DNA from: Caballeronia calidae
GTDB lineage: Bacteria; Pseudomonadota; Gammaproteobacteria; Burkholderiales; Burkholderiaceae
Length of the DNA stretch: 64,000 nucleotides
Direction of reading: 5' to 3'
Assembly (NCBI RefSeq): GCF_900044055.2
Contig: NZ_FCOX02000001.1
Span: 124,001-188,000, forward strand
Part shown: in pieces, positions 17,702 to 26,879 of the stretch
Numbering within the stretch: position 1 is the first letter of the stretch
How the letters are laid out: the number at the start of each line of letters is the position of its first letter
The notes under the pieces: model-generated
Told to the model about the DNA's origin: nothing
Seen by the model: only the letters and a program-made list of their open reading frames with translations
The model's database searches: none
Program-made: the position numbers and the translations under genes

Positions 17702-19174
17702 ATGGCACGCACCAAGGCCGAACTACTGGACAAGTTGTGGTCGCGCATGAGCGAGCGCGGGGACTTCCCCATGCTCTCCCAGGCGCTGCGCACGACCGTG
17801 TCCGCGATGAGCGATGACGACCTCGACTTCACGTCCCTCGTGCAAGTCGTGCTGTCGGACGTCGGCCTCACGCAGAAGGTGCTGCGCCTCGCCAATTCGG
17901 CGATGTACATCGCGTTCGGCGGCAATATCACCACGGTCACGCGCGCGTTGATGGTGCTCGGCATGGATGCGGTGGGCCATCTCGTCGTCGGTCTCAAGCT
18001 CGTCGATCACTTTCATCAGAGCGCGCCGCGCCGCATCGACGCGAAGCTCGAACTCAACCGCACCCTGCTCTCCGGCGCGGTCGCTCGCCAGCTCACCGAA
18101 CACAAGGATCTGCGTTCCGCCGAAGAGGCGGTCGTCTGCACGCTGATGCGGCAGATCGGCAAGCTGCTCGTCGCGTTCTATCTCGAGCACGAGTGGGATC
18201 AGCTGCGGCGCAAGGCCGCGTCGGAAAACATTCCGGACAGCGCCGCGTGCGCCGCGCTGCTCGGCGTGACCTTCGACGAAATCGGCCTCGAAGCGGCGGA
18301 CCGCTGGCGTCTGCCCGAGACCATCCGCGAAGGCATGCGCGCCACCGACCCGAACGCGCCCGTCGACGAAACCGTGCCGAAGCACGTGCGCTGGCTGCGC
18401 GCCATCTCCAACTATTCGACCGAAGTCGCCGACGCGCTCACCGCGCAGAGCGCGGCCACGGAGGGCCGCGAGTCGACGCTCTTCGACATCGCCAACCGCT
18501 ACAGCGGCGCGCTCAACACCGACGCCGACACGCTCACGTCGATGAGCCTCGCGCTCGCGAACGAGGAAGCGAGCGACGGCGTGATCCGCGAGATCTCCGA
18601 GCTGCAGGCGAACGCCGATGCCATGGCGCGCGCGAACGTATCGGCACAGGCGCGCATTGACGCGAGCGTCGCGGACTTGCGCTCGCTGCCGTCGAAGAAT
18701 GCGCTGGCGCCGGCGCTTTCGCTCGCATCCGAGTCGATACTCGCGAGCCTGCATCTGTCGCGCACCGTGGTGTTCGTGCGCCAGGCCAATAACGAATTCC
18801 ACGCGCGTCTCGGCCTCGGCGCGGGCGTCGAGCCGGTGCTGTCGCAACTGCGCTTCTCCGCCGAGTTCCGGCCCGACGTCTTTCATCTCGCGATCACGAA
18901 TCCGGTGGGCATTTTCATCGAGAACGCGCGCGACGCGCGCATCGATGCGCGCCTGCCGCGCTGGTACAAGGACACCCTCGGCGAGGCGCAGGCCTTCGTG
19001 CTCCTGCCGGTGAAATCGAACGATACGACCGTCGCGCTCATCTACGGCGACTGGACTTCGCCGCAGCACGTGCGCAAGATCTCGGCGCCCGAGATGAGCG
19101 CGCTGAACGATCTCACCAAGGAACTCAGCCGTTTTTTCCTTAGCGCGAACTGGAAGGAAGTCGAGCTGATCTGA
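17702..19174 (+). CDS. HDOD domain protein with C-terminal GAF-like region
   Basis: The 490-residue protein has an N-terminal HDOD domain (FPMLSQALRTTVSAM, VLSDVGLTQKVLRLANSAMY, VTRALMVLGMDAVGHLV) over about residues 20-230. A linker follows, then a ~150-residue C-terminal region with GAF-like features (LAPALSLASESILASLHLSRTVVFVRQ and FVLLPVKSNDTTVALIYGDW). HDOD proteins are signalling scaffolds in chemotaxis, competence and c-di-GMP networks. It is co-directional with the GGDEF-EAL gene, 142 bases downstream. Ligand unknown. Confidence 0.82.
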   Translation: MARTKAELLDKLWSRMSERGDFPMLSQALRTTVSAMSDDDLDFTSLVQVVLSDVGLTQKVLRLANSAMYIAFGGNITTVTRALMVLGMDAVGHLVVGLKLVDHFHQSAPRRIDAKLELNRTLLSGAVARQLTEHKDLRSAEEAVVCTLMRQIGKLLVAFYLEHEWDQLRRKAASENIPDSAACAALLGVTFDEIGLEAADRWRLPETIREGMRATDPNAPVDETVPKHVRWLRAISNYSTEVADALTAQSAATEGRESTLFDIANRYSGALNTDADTLTSMSLALANEEASDGVIREISELQANADAMARANVSAQARIDASVADLRSLPSKNALAPALSLASESILASLHLSRTVVFVRQANNEFHARLGLGAGVEPVLSQLRFSAEFRPDVFHLAITNPVGIFIENARDARIDARLPRWYKDTLGEAQAFVLLPVKSNDTTVALIYGDWTSPQHVRKISAPEMSALNDLTKELSRFFLSANWKEVELI

Positions 19175-19206
19175 CCGGCTTCCTTCCTGCGCGCGTCACG
19201 CTTCTC

Positions 19207-19650
19207 TCATTCCCGCTTCAGGATCGCCACGGCCTGCTCGCCGTATCGCACGATATAGCCGCCGTGCCCGCGCTGCCAGTCGAGCGCGTCCGCCTCGTTC
19301 GCAAACCAGTTCTTTTCGAAATCGTTGAACGCGCCCGCATCGAGCCGGTAGCGGTCGATCGCCGCAACCGGTCGCGTGTCGATATCGGGCTTGCACGCGT
19401 CCCAGCTCGCGTAGCCGAGTTCGGCGGCGAGCATCGCGAGCAGATGCTTCAGTTGCAGGCCGTCGCGGATCGCGTGGAGATCGGCGAGACGTTCGGCGCG
19501 CGTGACCTTCGCGGCAAGCAGGCGGCGCAGGACGGGCATGGACGCGCTCGTGTCGCCGTCGCGGGCGTGACGAAGCAGACGCCGCGCATGCTCGCGCAGA
19601 TAGTCGCTATTGGAAACGGAAGAAGAGATTGGACAGGATGTAGACCACAT
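19207..19650 (-). CDS. Hypothetical protein with glyoxalase-associated-like helical domain
   Basis: The 147-residue soluble protein is not clearly assignable. Its centre (LQLKHLLAMLAAELGYASWDACKPD) resembles the short helical domain found in some glyoxalase-related hypothetical proteins, and the C-terminus (ANEADALDWQRGHGGYIVRYGEQAVAILKRE) looks like a small alpha/beta segment. A good Shine-Dalgarno (AAAAGGAAC) precedes the ATG at 19650, supporting the start. It is convergent with the HDOD gene. Confidence 0.6.
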   Translation of the reverse strand: MWSTSCPISSSVSNSDYLREHARRLLRHARDGDTSASMPVLRRLLAAKVTRAERLADLHAIRDGLQLKHLLAMLAAELGYASWDACKPDIDTRPVAAIDRYRLDAGAFNDFEKNWFANEADALDWQRGHGGYIVRYGEQAVAILKRE

Positions 19651-19819
19651 GACGTTGTTCCTTTTAATGCGCCGTTCTCGCTGCGGCTGAAAAGGTTCGA
19701 CGTTGCGGTTCGATCCAGATTGGATGTGCTGCTCGATGCACTGAAGGCAGGTGCGTAGGACTTTCGCGAGAACGGGCGCCCTGCCGCGCCCGTCCGCGAT
19801 TCTATCTCGATGTCTTCGC

Positions 19820-21487
19820 TCAGGCCAACTGGAATTTCCCGACGAGCGACTTCAGCGCGCGCGCCTGATCGTCGAGCGATTGCGCGGCGGCGGCGGCCTC
19901 TTCGACGAGCGCGGCGTTCTGCTGCGTGCTCGCGTCCATCTTCGTGACGGCCTCGCCGATCGACTCGATGCCTGTCTTCTGCTCGGCCGATGCCGCCGAA
20001 ATCTCGCCCATGATGTCGGTCACGCGGCGCACGGCCTTCACGACTTCCTCCATCGTCGCGCCGGCTTCCTGCGCGTAGGTCGAGCCGTCGGATACGCGCG
20101 ACACCGACGTGTCGATCAATCCCTTGATCTCCTTCGCCGCCGACGACGAGCGCTGCGCGAGACTGCGCACTTCGCCCGCGACGACCGCGAAGCCGCGCCC
20201 CTGCTCGCCCGCGCGCGCCGCCTCGACGGCCGCGTTGAGCGCGAGGATGTTGGTCTGGAACGCGATGCCCTCGATCACGCCGATGATGTCGCCGATGCTC
20301 TTCGCGCTCGCATCGATGCGCTGCATCGTCTCGACGACGCGGCTCACCACCGCGCCGCCCTTCTCCGCGATCTCCGATGCATTGGCGGCGAGCGTGCTCG
20401 CCTGCTTCGCGTTGTCGGCGTTCTGGCGCACGGTGGACGTGAGCTGCTCCATGCTGGCCGCGGTCTTTTCCAGCGCGACCGCCTGCTCTTCGGTGCGGCG
20501 CGACAGGTCGACGTTGCCCGTCGAAATTTCGCTCGATGCCGATGCGATCGCTTCGGCACTGGCCGCGATATCGCCCACGGTGGACGACAGCCCCGCCTGC
20601 ATTTCCGAAAGCGCGTGGAGCATGGAAGCGTCGTCGCGACGCTTGAGCCGGATCGGATAGCCGAGATCGCCCGATGCGATGCGCCGCGCGATGTCCTTGG
20701 CATAGCCGGGCTCGCCGCCGAGCTGGCCCGCGAGGCGCCGCACGACCCATTCCGAGACGACGATCGCGAGCGCGAACAGCGCGAGCGTCAGCGCGGACAC
20801 CATCACGAACGACGAATGGAAGATGAACGCCGCGGAATCGATCGTGGCCTTCGCGGCGGCGCCACGGCGTGCGACGAGATCGTCGACCGTCTTTTCGAGC
20901 TTGCCCGTCTCGACGAGCAGCGACACGTCCTGCGTGCCCACCTGCCAGTTCATCTGCGAGAGATCGAGCGGCTGCTCCTTCACGAGCTTGACGAAGGTGC
21001 GCACGTTATCGCTCCACTTTGCCAGCGCGCTCGCGAAGCTTTTCTGCTGAGCGAGCGCGTCCTTGTCCGCGTGATCGATGTATTGCGCGAGCTGCGCCTG
21101 CTCACGGCCGATATCCGCGAGCGACTGCTCGATCTGCGCGCCGAGATCGTCGCGCTCCTTCGCGGTGGTCGCGGTCAGCAGCATCTTCTGCGAGCGGCTC
21201 GCGCGCAGCAGATAGCCGCGCGTTTCCTCCGCCGCGCGGCTCGCGACATAGCCCTGCGTGTAGATGGATTCGGTCGCGCCGTTCAGACGGCTGATCTGCG
21301 TGAGCGAAATCGCGCCGATGGCAAGCGTGCCGGCCAGCACGAGCCCGAACGCCAGTCTGAGCGACGCCTTGACGGACAGCGCGCGCTTCGCCGTGATGCC
21401 CTCGCGCGTCCGTTCTTCAGCCGACGCGGCCCCGGTGTGCGCCATGAAGCCCGCGTCCTGTGCGCCGCGCAGCGAAAACAGTTTCAT
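19820..21487 (-). CDS. Methyl-accepting chemotaxis protein
   Basis: Layout: TM1 near residues 35-55 ([20 protein letters not shown]), a ~150-residue helical periplasmic sensor, TM2 ([23 protein letters not shown]), a HAMP segment ([26 protein letters not shown]), and the signalling tip [37 protein letters not shown] split below the family consensus. It signals to CheA/CheW, which are not in this window. The C-terminus lacks an NWETF-type CheR tether. The start at 21487 (MKLFSLRG) was preferred; 21523 is in frame. Ligand unknown. Confidence 0.9.
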   Translation of the reverse strand: MKLFSLRGAQDAGFMAHTGAASAEERTREGITAKRALSVKASLRLAFGLVLAGTLAIGAISLTQISRLNGATESIYTQGYVASRAAEETRGYLLRASRSQKMLLTATTAKERDDLGAQIEQSLADIGREQAQLAQYIDHADKDALAQQKSFASALAKWSDNVRTFVKLVKEQPLDLSQMNWQVGTQDVSLLVETGKLEKTVDDLVARRGAAAKATIDSAAFIFHSSFVMVSALTLALFALAIVVSEWVVRRLAGQLGGEPGYAKDIARRIASGDLGYPIRLKRRDDASMLHALSEMQAGLSSTVGDIAASAEAIASASSEISTGNVDLSRRTEEQAVALEKTAASMEQLTSTVRQNADNAKQASTLAANASEIAEKGGAVVSRVVETMQRIDASAKSIGDIIGVIEGIAFQTNILALNAAVEAARAGEQGRGFAVVAGEVRSLAQRSSSAAKEIKGLIDTSVSRVSDGSTYAQEAGATMEEVVKAVRRVTDIMGEISAASAEQKTGIESIGEAVTKMDASTQQNAALVEEAAAAAQSLDDQARALKSLVGKFQLA

Positions 21488-21711
21488 CGATCGATCCCCG
21501 ATTTGATCTGCGGACTTGGCCATTGTGTGGCGTGTCCTGGTCTGGTCCCCACCGTGAGTTACGGCAGGTTGGCCGGTTTTCTTGAGCCTTTTTTATCGGA
21601 AAGCGAACATGCGTTCGCCCGCCGGCGTTTCTTATAACAGGCCAAAAATCGTTGCGTAAGACGAAATAACGGTTGCCAGAGGCAGTCATCCTGTCCGATT
21701 CGCGACAAACC

Positions 21712-21723
21712 TTGTCATGACAA
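21712..21723. promoter_or_regulatory. Perfect 12-bp palindrome in the chemoreceptor/MFS divergent promoter region
   Basis: TTGTCATGACAA lies about 110 bases before the MFS start inside the ~312-350-base divergent gap 21488-21835. It could be a regulator operator, and its first half resembles a -35 box. No regulator gene is adjacent. Nothing else recognisable is in the gap apart from AT-richer leader sequence. Confidence 0.3.
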
Positions 21724-21835
21724 CGCGACACGGACAGCCTACACTTGTCAGAAATTCAGTCTGCGCATAAATGTCGCAGCGTGCGCTGAGAAAATCAAAA
21801 ACCGAGACGCTTTCCGTTTTCACCAGCCATTCATT

Positions 21836-23095
21836 ATGCAAACGAGCATCGACAAGGGCGCTCTGTCGCCTTCCGGCACAGCCGCCGGCGCTTCTTCCGC
21901 CGCAGGTTCCGCGAGCACGGCCACGCAACGCACCGTTTATTCCGTTCTCGGCGCGATCAGCTTCTCGCATCTGCTGAACGACATGATCCAGTCGCTGATC
22001 CTCGCGATCTACCCGATGTTCAAGAGCGAGTTCGCGCTCTCCTTCGGACAGATCGGCCTGATCACGCTGACCTATCAAATCACGGCTTCGCTGTTGCAGC
22101 CGCTCGTCGGGCTATATACCGACAAGCATCCGAAGCCTTATTCGCTTCCCGTCGGCATGGGCTTCACGCTGTCGGGCCTCCTGCTGATGTCGGTCGCGGG
22201 CAACTTCGGCACGCTGCTCATCGCGGCGGCGCTGGTCGGCTGCGGATCGTCGGTGTTTCATCCGGAATCGTCGCGGGTCGCGCGCATGGCGTCGGGCGGC
22301 AAGCATGGCCTCGCGCAATCGCTGTTTCAGGTGGGCGGCAACGCGGGCTCGTCGCTCGGGCCGCTGCTCGCCGCGCTGATCGTGATTCCGCACGGCCAGA
22401 AGAGCATCGCGTGGTTCTCGGCTGCCGCGCTCGTCGCCATGTTCGTGCTGGCGAACATCGGCCGCTGGTACAAGCGCCATCCGGCGACGAAGAAAGGCCG
22501 CGCGCAAGTCGCGCACGCCACGCTGCCGCGCAACAAGGTCATCATGGCGATGAGCGTGCTCGTGCTGCTCGTGTTCTCGAAGTACTTCTATCTCGCGAGC
22601 ATCACGAGCTACTTCACGTTCTATCTGATCAGCAAGTTCGGCGTGTCGGTGCAGGCGGCGCAGATTCACCTGTTCGTGTTTCTCGCGGCGGTGGCCGCGG
22701 GCACGATCATCGGCGGGCCGGTCGGCGACAAGGTCGGGCGCAAGGCGGTGATCTGGGTGTCGATTCTCGGCGTCGCGCCGTTCACGCTGCTGATGCCTTA
22801 TGCGAATCTGTTCTGGACGGGCGTGCTGTCGGTGATCATCGGGCTCGTGCTGGCGTCGGCGTTTTCGGCGATTCTCGTGTACGCGCAAGAGCTGATTCCC
22901 GGCAAGGTCGGGATGGTCGCGGGGCTGTTCTTCGGCTTCGCGTTCGGGATGGGCGGTGTCGGTGCGGCAGTGCTCGGGCATGTCGCGGACGCGACCAGCA
23001 TCGACTACGTGTACAAGGTCTGCGCGTTCCTGCCGCTGCTCGGCGTGCTGGCGGTGCTGTTGCCGAAGACACACGAGGCGACTGCGAAGGCCTGA
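21836..23095 (+). CDS. fsr: MFS exporter, fosmidomycin-resistance (Fsr) type
   Basis: The 419-residue protein has 12 predicted helices after a polar Ser/Ala-rich N-terminal lead of ~35 residues. Family features: SFSHLLNDMIQSLILAIYPMF, the GLYTDKHPKPYSLPVGM loop, GCGSSVFHPESSRVARMASGG and GPVGDKVGRKAVIW (MFS motif A in the second half). Fsr-like proteins are proton-driven drug exporters of the inner membrane. The true substrate is unknown. A strong terminator follows. Confidence 0.88.
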   Translation: MQTSIDKGALSPSGTAAGASSAAGSASTATQRTVYSVLGAISFSHLLNDMIQSLILAIYPMFKSEFALSFGQIGLITLTYQITASLLQPLVGLYTDKHPKPYSLPVGMGFTLSGLLLMSVAGNFGTLLIAAALVGCGSSVFHPESSRVARMASGGKHGLAQSLFQVGGNAGSSLGPLLAALIVIPHGQKSIAWFSAAALVAMFVLANIGRWYKRHPATKKGRAQVAHATLPRNKVIMAMSVLVLLVFSKYFYLASITSYFTFYLISKFGVSVQAAQIHLFVFLAAVAAGTIIGGPVGDKVGRKAVIWVSILGVAPFTLLMPYANLFWTGVLSVIIGLVLASAFSAILVYAQELIPGKVGMVAGLFFGFAFGMGGVGAAVLGHVADATSIDYVYKVCAFLPLLGVLAVLLPKTHEATAKA

Positions 23096-23118
23096 GGCCG
23101 TTCGGGTTTCGAGAATGC

Positions 23119-23155
23119 ACCCGGCATCGTGTTTCGACACATGCCGGGTTTTTTT
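23119..23155 (+). terminator. Rho-independent terminator after the MFS gene
   Basis: A stem with ACCCGGCAT (23119-23127) pairing to ATGCCGGGT (23141-23149) is followed by a run of seven T. It lies 23 bases after the MFS stop and is the clearest intrinsic terminator of the region. Confidence 0.9.
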
Positions 23156-23250
23156 GCGCCCTGCGCCGCGCGACGAGATCGGCTCTATCGGATGCGCCGC
23201 AGGACGCCGTGTTCCGAGCACGCGCGCTCAGAGCGCAACGCGAATGGCGA

Positions 23251-25146
23251 TCACTTCGCGCCCAACGCCTCCCTCACCTGCATCAACGCGCCCGGGTCCT
23301 CGATCGTCGGCAGCTCGCCCGGATCGCGCCCTTCCGCCAGCGCCGCGATCGCGCGCCGCAGCAGCTTGCCTGAGCGCGTCTTCGGCAGCATCGTCACGAA
23401 ATGCACGCGCGCCGGACGCGCGATCGCCCCGAGCTGCGAATCCACCGCGTGACACAGCTCCGCTTCCATGCCCTCGCGCGCGCCCGGCGCATTGATGCGG
23501 TCTGCGTCGCGCAGCACGACGAACGCCGCCGCGGCCTGCCCCTTCACCGCATCCGCGATGCCAACGACCGCCACCTCCGCCACCGCCGGATGCGCGGACA
23601 GCGCTTCCTCGATCTCGCGCGTCCCGAGCCGATGTCCCGCGACATTGATCACGTCATCGGTGCGGCCGAGGATCGACACATAGCCGTCTTCGTCCTGCAC
23701 GCCCCAGTCGAAGGTCGAATAGACGTCCTGATCCGGCACGCTCTTCCAGTAGGTATCGACGAAGCGTTGGTCATCGCGCCACACGGTCTGCATGCAGCCC
23801 GGCGGAAGCGGATAGCCCAGCGTGACGACGCCCTTCTCGCCCGGCGCGCACTCGTCGCCCGTCGTCTCGTTGCGCAGCTTGAGATCGAAGCCCATCGACG
23901 GCACGCCGGGCGAGCCGAGCTTCGACGGCAGCTCTTCGATGCCGCGCGGAATCGCGATCATCGGCCAGCCGGTTTCCGTCTGCCAGTAATTGTCGATGAC
24001 GGGCTTCTTCAGCGCGCTCTGGATCCACTGCGCGGTCGGCTCGTCGAGCGGCTCGCCCGCGAGAAAAAGCGTGCGCAGGCTCGCCAGATCGTATTTCTCC
24101 ATCAACGCGGGATCCTGCTTCTTGAGCACGCGGATCGCGGTCGGCGCGGTAAACATCAGGTTGATCTTGTAGTGCTCGACGAGTCGCCACCAGATGCCGC
24201 CATCGGGACGGATCGGCGTGCCTTCGTACATCACGGTGGTCAGTCCCGCGATCAACGGCGCGTAAATGATGTAGCTGTGCCCCACGACCCAGCCGACATC
24301 CGATGCGGTGAACATCGTGTCGCCGGGCGCGCCCTGAAAGATGTGCTCCATCGATGCGGCCAGCGCCACCGCATAACCGCCGACATCGCGCTGCACGCCC
24401 TTCGGCCTGCCCGTCGTGCCGGACGTGTAGAGAATGTAGGAAGGCTCGTTCGATTCGAGCCATTCGCAGGGCACGTGGGCATCGAAAAACTGTTCGCGCA
24501 GCGGCTCGTAGGCGACGAGATAACTCGCCTGAAGACGCTCGGGCGCGAGCTGCCGGTCGATCAGCAGCACTTGCGGCACCTTGTAGTCGGCGCGCGACAA
24601 GGCTTCATCGACGAGCGGCGTGTAGTCGATCACCTTGCCCGCACGCGCGCCGGCGTCGGCGGTAACGATGAGCGCGGGCTCGGCATCGTCGATGCGCGCC
24701 GCGAGATTCGGCGCCGCGAAGCCGCCGAAGACGACCGAATGGATCGCGCCGATGCGCGCGCACGCGAGCATCGCGAAGAGCGCTTCGGGGATCATCGGCA
24801 GATAAATGAGCACGCGGTCGCCCTTCTTCACGTGCAGCGAGCGCATGACGGCCGCCATGCGGTTCACTTCCGCATGCAGCTCGGCGTAGGTGAAGCGGCG
24901 CTCGATGCCCGTTTCCGTCGATACATAGACGAGCGCGTCCTGTTGCGCGCGCGACGCGAGATGACGATCGACCGCGTTATGACACAGGTTCGTCCTGCCG
25001 CCGGTGAACCAGCGCGCGAACGGCGGCTTGCTGGCGTCGAGCACCTGATCGAACGGCGTCTGCCAGTGGATGCGCCGGGCCTGTTCGGCCCAGAACGCCT
25101 CGGGCTCTTCGATCGACCGGCGATACGCTTCTCGGTAAGTCGGCAT
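23251..25146 (-). CDS. prpE: Propionyl-CoA synthetase-like acyl-CoA ligase (PrpE type)
   Basis: Adenylate-forming enzyme of the acetyl/propionyl-CoA synthetase family, 631 residues. Visible motifs: an N-terminal ACAS_N segment (YREAYRRSIEEPEAFWAEQARRIHW), the P-loop YTSGTTGRPKGVQRD, NYWQTETGWP, and the C-terminal lysine loop TRSGKLLRRAI, the usual site of regulatory acetylation. The PrpE-like hallmark RDVGGYAVAL follows the P-loop. It converts propionate, or a similar short acid, plus ATP and CoA to the acyl-CoA. It stands alone, not in a prp (methylcitrate) operon. Confidence 0.88.
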   Translation of the reverse strand: MPTYREAYRRSIEEPEAFWAEQARRIHWQTPFDQVLDASKPPFARWFTGGRTNLCHNAVDRHLASRAQQDALVYVSTETGIERRFTYAELHAEVNRMAAVMRSLHVKKGDRVLIYLPMIPEALFAMLACARIGAIHSVVFGGFAAPNLAARIDDAEPALIVTADAGARAGKVIDYTPLVDEALSRADYKVPQVLLIDRQLAPERLQASYLVAYEPLREQFFDAHVPCEWLESNEPSYILYTSGTTGRPKGVQRDVGGYAVALAASMEHIFQGAPGDTMFTASDVGWVVGHSYIIYAPLIAGLTTVMYEGTPIRPDGGIWWRLVEHYKINLMFTAPTAIRVLKKQDPALMEKYDLASLRTLFLAGEPLDEPTAQWIQSALKKPVIDNYWQTETGWPMIAIPRGIEELPSKLGSPGVPSMGFDLKLRNETTGDECAPGEKGVVTLGYPLPPGCMQTVWRDDQRFVDTYWKSVPDQDVYSTFDWGVQDEDGYVSILGRTDDVINVAGHRLGTREIEEALSAHPAVAEVAVVGIADAVKGQAAAAFVVLRDADRINAPGAREGMEAELCHAVDSQLGAIARPARVHFVTMLPKTRSGKLLRRAIAALAEGRDPGELPTIEDPGALMQVREALGAK

Positions 25147-25237
25147 GCGCGTCCTCTGCAAAGCGGCGTTGGCCCCACAGGATAGAGCAGCCGTCGACCC
25201 CCTGCTAGACCGGGCGCGCCCTGATCGGTCGGACGGT

Positions 25238-25687
25238 TCAGATGGCGCGGCTGCGCGTCGCGGGAACGGGCGCGGCCCCGGACGCCGAATGCTTCAGCAG
25301 CACCGGCGCGAGCTCGCCCGCCACCCGCATGCTCGACACGACGACCGTGCGCAGCCCGCTGCCTTCGGTCAGCGCGCGGAGCGTCTCGCGCGTCGTCGCG
25401 CGCGCCTCGATGCGCGGCTCGATCACGATCAGACCGCGGCAATACGCGGCCAGCATCGCGCGATGCGTGCGCATCCACGCGGCGCGCAGGCGGGTATCGT
25501 CGGCGGTTTCGTTTGCGTCGTGATCGGCGACCAGCACGAAGGGCGTCGCGAGCGACATGAGGCGATGCATCTGCGCGCTCCACGCGAACGCGTAGCCGGG
25601 CTTCACGGCGCGCGGGCGCACGCGCACGAGCGGGAAACGGCTTGCATCGAAGAGGCGCGCGTCGAGCGCGAGCGAGGAAGGCATCAT
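25238..25687 (-). CDS. Hypothetical protein, second gene of a Fur-box operon
   Basis: Not recognised as a named family. The 149-residue soluble protein has a core with FDASRFPLVRVRPRAVKPGY, PFVLVADHDANETADDTRLRAAW, and RGLIVIEPRIEARATTRETLRALTEG, alternating strands and helices, then a low-complexity tail. It starts 26 bases after the stop of the small gene at 25714-25989 and is probably transcribed with it from a Fur-controlled promoter. Two adjacent Met codons (25687, 25684) are possible starts; no strong Shine-Dalgarno is visible. Confidence 0.6.
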   Translation of the reverse strand: MMPSSLALDARLFDASRFPLVRVRPRAVKPGYAFAWSAQMHRLMSLATPFVLVADHDANETADDTRLRAAWMRTHRAMLAAYCRGLIVIEPRIEARATTRETLRALTEGSGLRTVVVSSMRVAGELAPVLLKHSASGAAPVPATRSRAI

Positions 25688-25713
25688 GGATGTCGAAGAG
25701 GAATCGGCGGCGT

Positions 25714-25989
25714 TCACAGCGGTTTCGGGCTCCAGTAATTCAGCGCGGCGACGAGCGATGGCCAGCGCGAACGCCGCGGCACGACGCGTTTTTTCGGTTG
25801 CGATGCGCGCGGCGGACGGCGCACCGCCTCTTTCGGCGCTTGGGCCGTCGACTCGCTCCAGGCGCGGCGTGTGGTTTCGATAACCTTCGCGGCGTTCGCG
25901 GAAATCGCGCGCGTTTCGCCTCGTCCGCTCGCGGCGCATGCCGGGCGCCCGGCGGTCGTCGTACCGATGGCGGTGAAATCCTTGGTCAT
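25714..25989 (-). CDS. Small basic hypothetical protein under a Fur box
   Basis: The 91-residue product is Ala/Arg-rich with a basic stretch (QPKKRVVPRRSRWPS) and a distinctive C-terminus LVAALNYWSPKPL. A perfect AGGAGG Shine-Dalgarno sits nine bases before the ATG at 25989, which argues that it is translated. No family was recognised; it is not HemP-like. The promoter upstream contains a Fur-type palindrome, so expression should rise when iron is scarce. Confidence 0.6.
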   Translation of the reverse strand: MTKDFTAIGTTTAGRPACAASGRGETRAISANAAKVIETTRRAWSESTAQAPKEAVRRPPRASQPKKRVVPRRSRWPSLVAALNYWSPKPL

Positions 25990-26027
25990 GTCCTCGGGCC
26001 TCCTGTTTTGTTCCAGGTGTGCGGGCC

Positions 26028-26056
26028 ATTGTATTGAGAATTATTCTCAACTACAA
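26028..26056 (-). promoter_or_regulatory. Fur-box promoter
   Basis: The minus strand shows TTGTAG (26051-26056), a 17-base spacer, and TACAAT (26028-26033), an arrangement fitting a sigma-70 promoter. The spacer contains the perfect 7-1-7 palindrome TGAGAATTATTCTCA (26035-26049), which matches the Fur core TGATAATnATTATCA at 13 of 15 positions. Fur bound here would block RNA polymerase. It drives the two hypothetical genes below 25990. Confidence 0.8.
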
Positions 26057-26120
26057 GCGGGGACTTCGACGATGGACGGCACGGCGGGAAAGCCCGCCGC
26101 GCGTGGGATTCAGTGCTGAA

Positions 26121-26879
26121 TCAGCCGACGGCGCGCAGAAAGCGCGACAAAATGCCCGAGGAATAAGTCGCGGCGATGGAAGTCAGGAATTCGGCGAACG
26201 ATGCGGGCGCGGCGGCATCCGCCGTATCGGAAATGGTTCGCACGACCGCGCACGGCACGCCGTGCTCGTAGCAGACCTGTGCGATGGCCGCGCCTTCCAT
26301 TTCGACGGCGAGCGCGTCAGGCATGGCGCCGCGCAACGCGAAGAGCGCATCGTGGCTCGCGATGAAGCGGTCGCCGCTCACCACCAGCCCGCGATGCACG
26401 CGCGGCGCGGCCACGGTGAAACGCTCCGACAACGCGCCGCCCTCTTCCGCGATGAACGCATCGGCGGCGGCGGCGAGCGCTTCGGACAGCGCAGGATCGG
26501 CATCGAAGCGCGCGCGGTCGAGCAGCGGCACTTCGTAGCGCGGAAAGAGCGGGGAAGCATCGAGATCGTGCTGCATCAGCGCATCCGCGACGACGACATC
26601 GCCCACTTGAACGTCAGCGCGCACGCCGCCCGCGACGCCCGTGAAAACGATGGCATCGGCCTCGAACACGTGGATGAGCGCGCTCGCGGTCGCGGCCGCC
26701 GCGACCTTGCCGATGCGCGCGAGCGTGACGACCGCCGGCAGGCCGTGCGCGTCGCCGACGTAATACTCGCGCCGCCCGAGCGTGACGGTGCGGACCTCGC
26801 CCGCCGCCTGCATCTGCGCGATGAGATCGCCGAGCTCCTGCGGCAGCGCCGCCATGATGCCGAGGCGCTTCATGTTCAT
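26121..26879 (-). CDS. mtnN: 5'-Methylthioadenosine/S-adenosylhomocysteine nucleosidase
   Basis: The 252-residue protein has the PNP/UDP phosphorylase fold: LGIMAALPQELGDLIAQM, FTGVAGGVRADVQVGDVVVAD, the catalytic Glu in AVEMEGAAIAQVCYEHGVP, and ISDTAD with the catalytic Asp. It cleaves MTA and SAH to adenine plus the thioribosyl sugar in the methyl cycle. The start at 26879 overlaps the uvrD stop (ATGA), indicating coupling. Confidence 0.92.
   Translation of the reverse strand: MNMKRLGIMAALPQELGDLIAQMQAAGEVRTVTLGRREYYVGDAHGLPAVVTLARIGKVAAAATASALIHVFEADAIVFTGVAGGVRADVQVGDVVVADALMQHDLDASPLFPRYEVPLLDRARFDADPALSEALAAAADAFIAEEGGALSERFTVAAPRVHRGLVVSGDRFIASHDALFALRGAMPDALAVEMEGAAIAQVCYEHGVPCAVVRTISDTADAAAPASFAEFLTSIAATYSSGILSRFLRAVG

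Noticed and set aside
21524..21660. FliA (sigma-28) promoter for the first chemoreceptor
   Set aside because: A TCCGATAA-like -10 is present on the minus strand, but no TAAAGTTT-like -35 lies at the required spacing.
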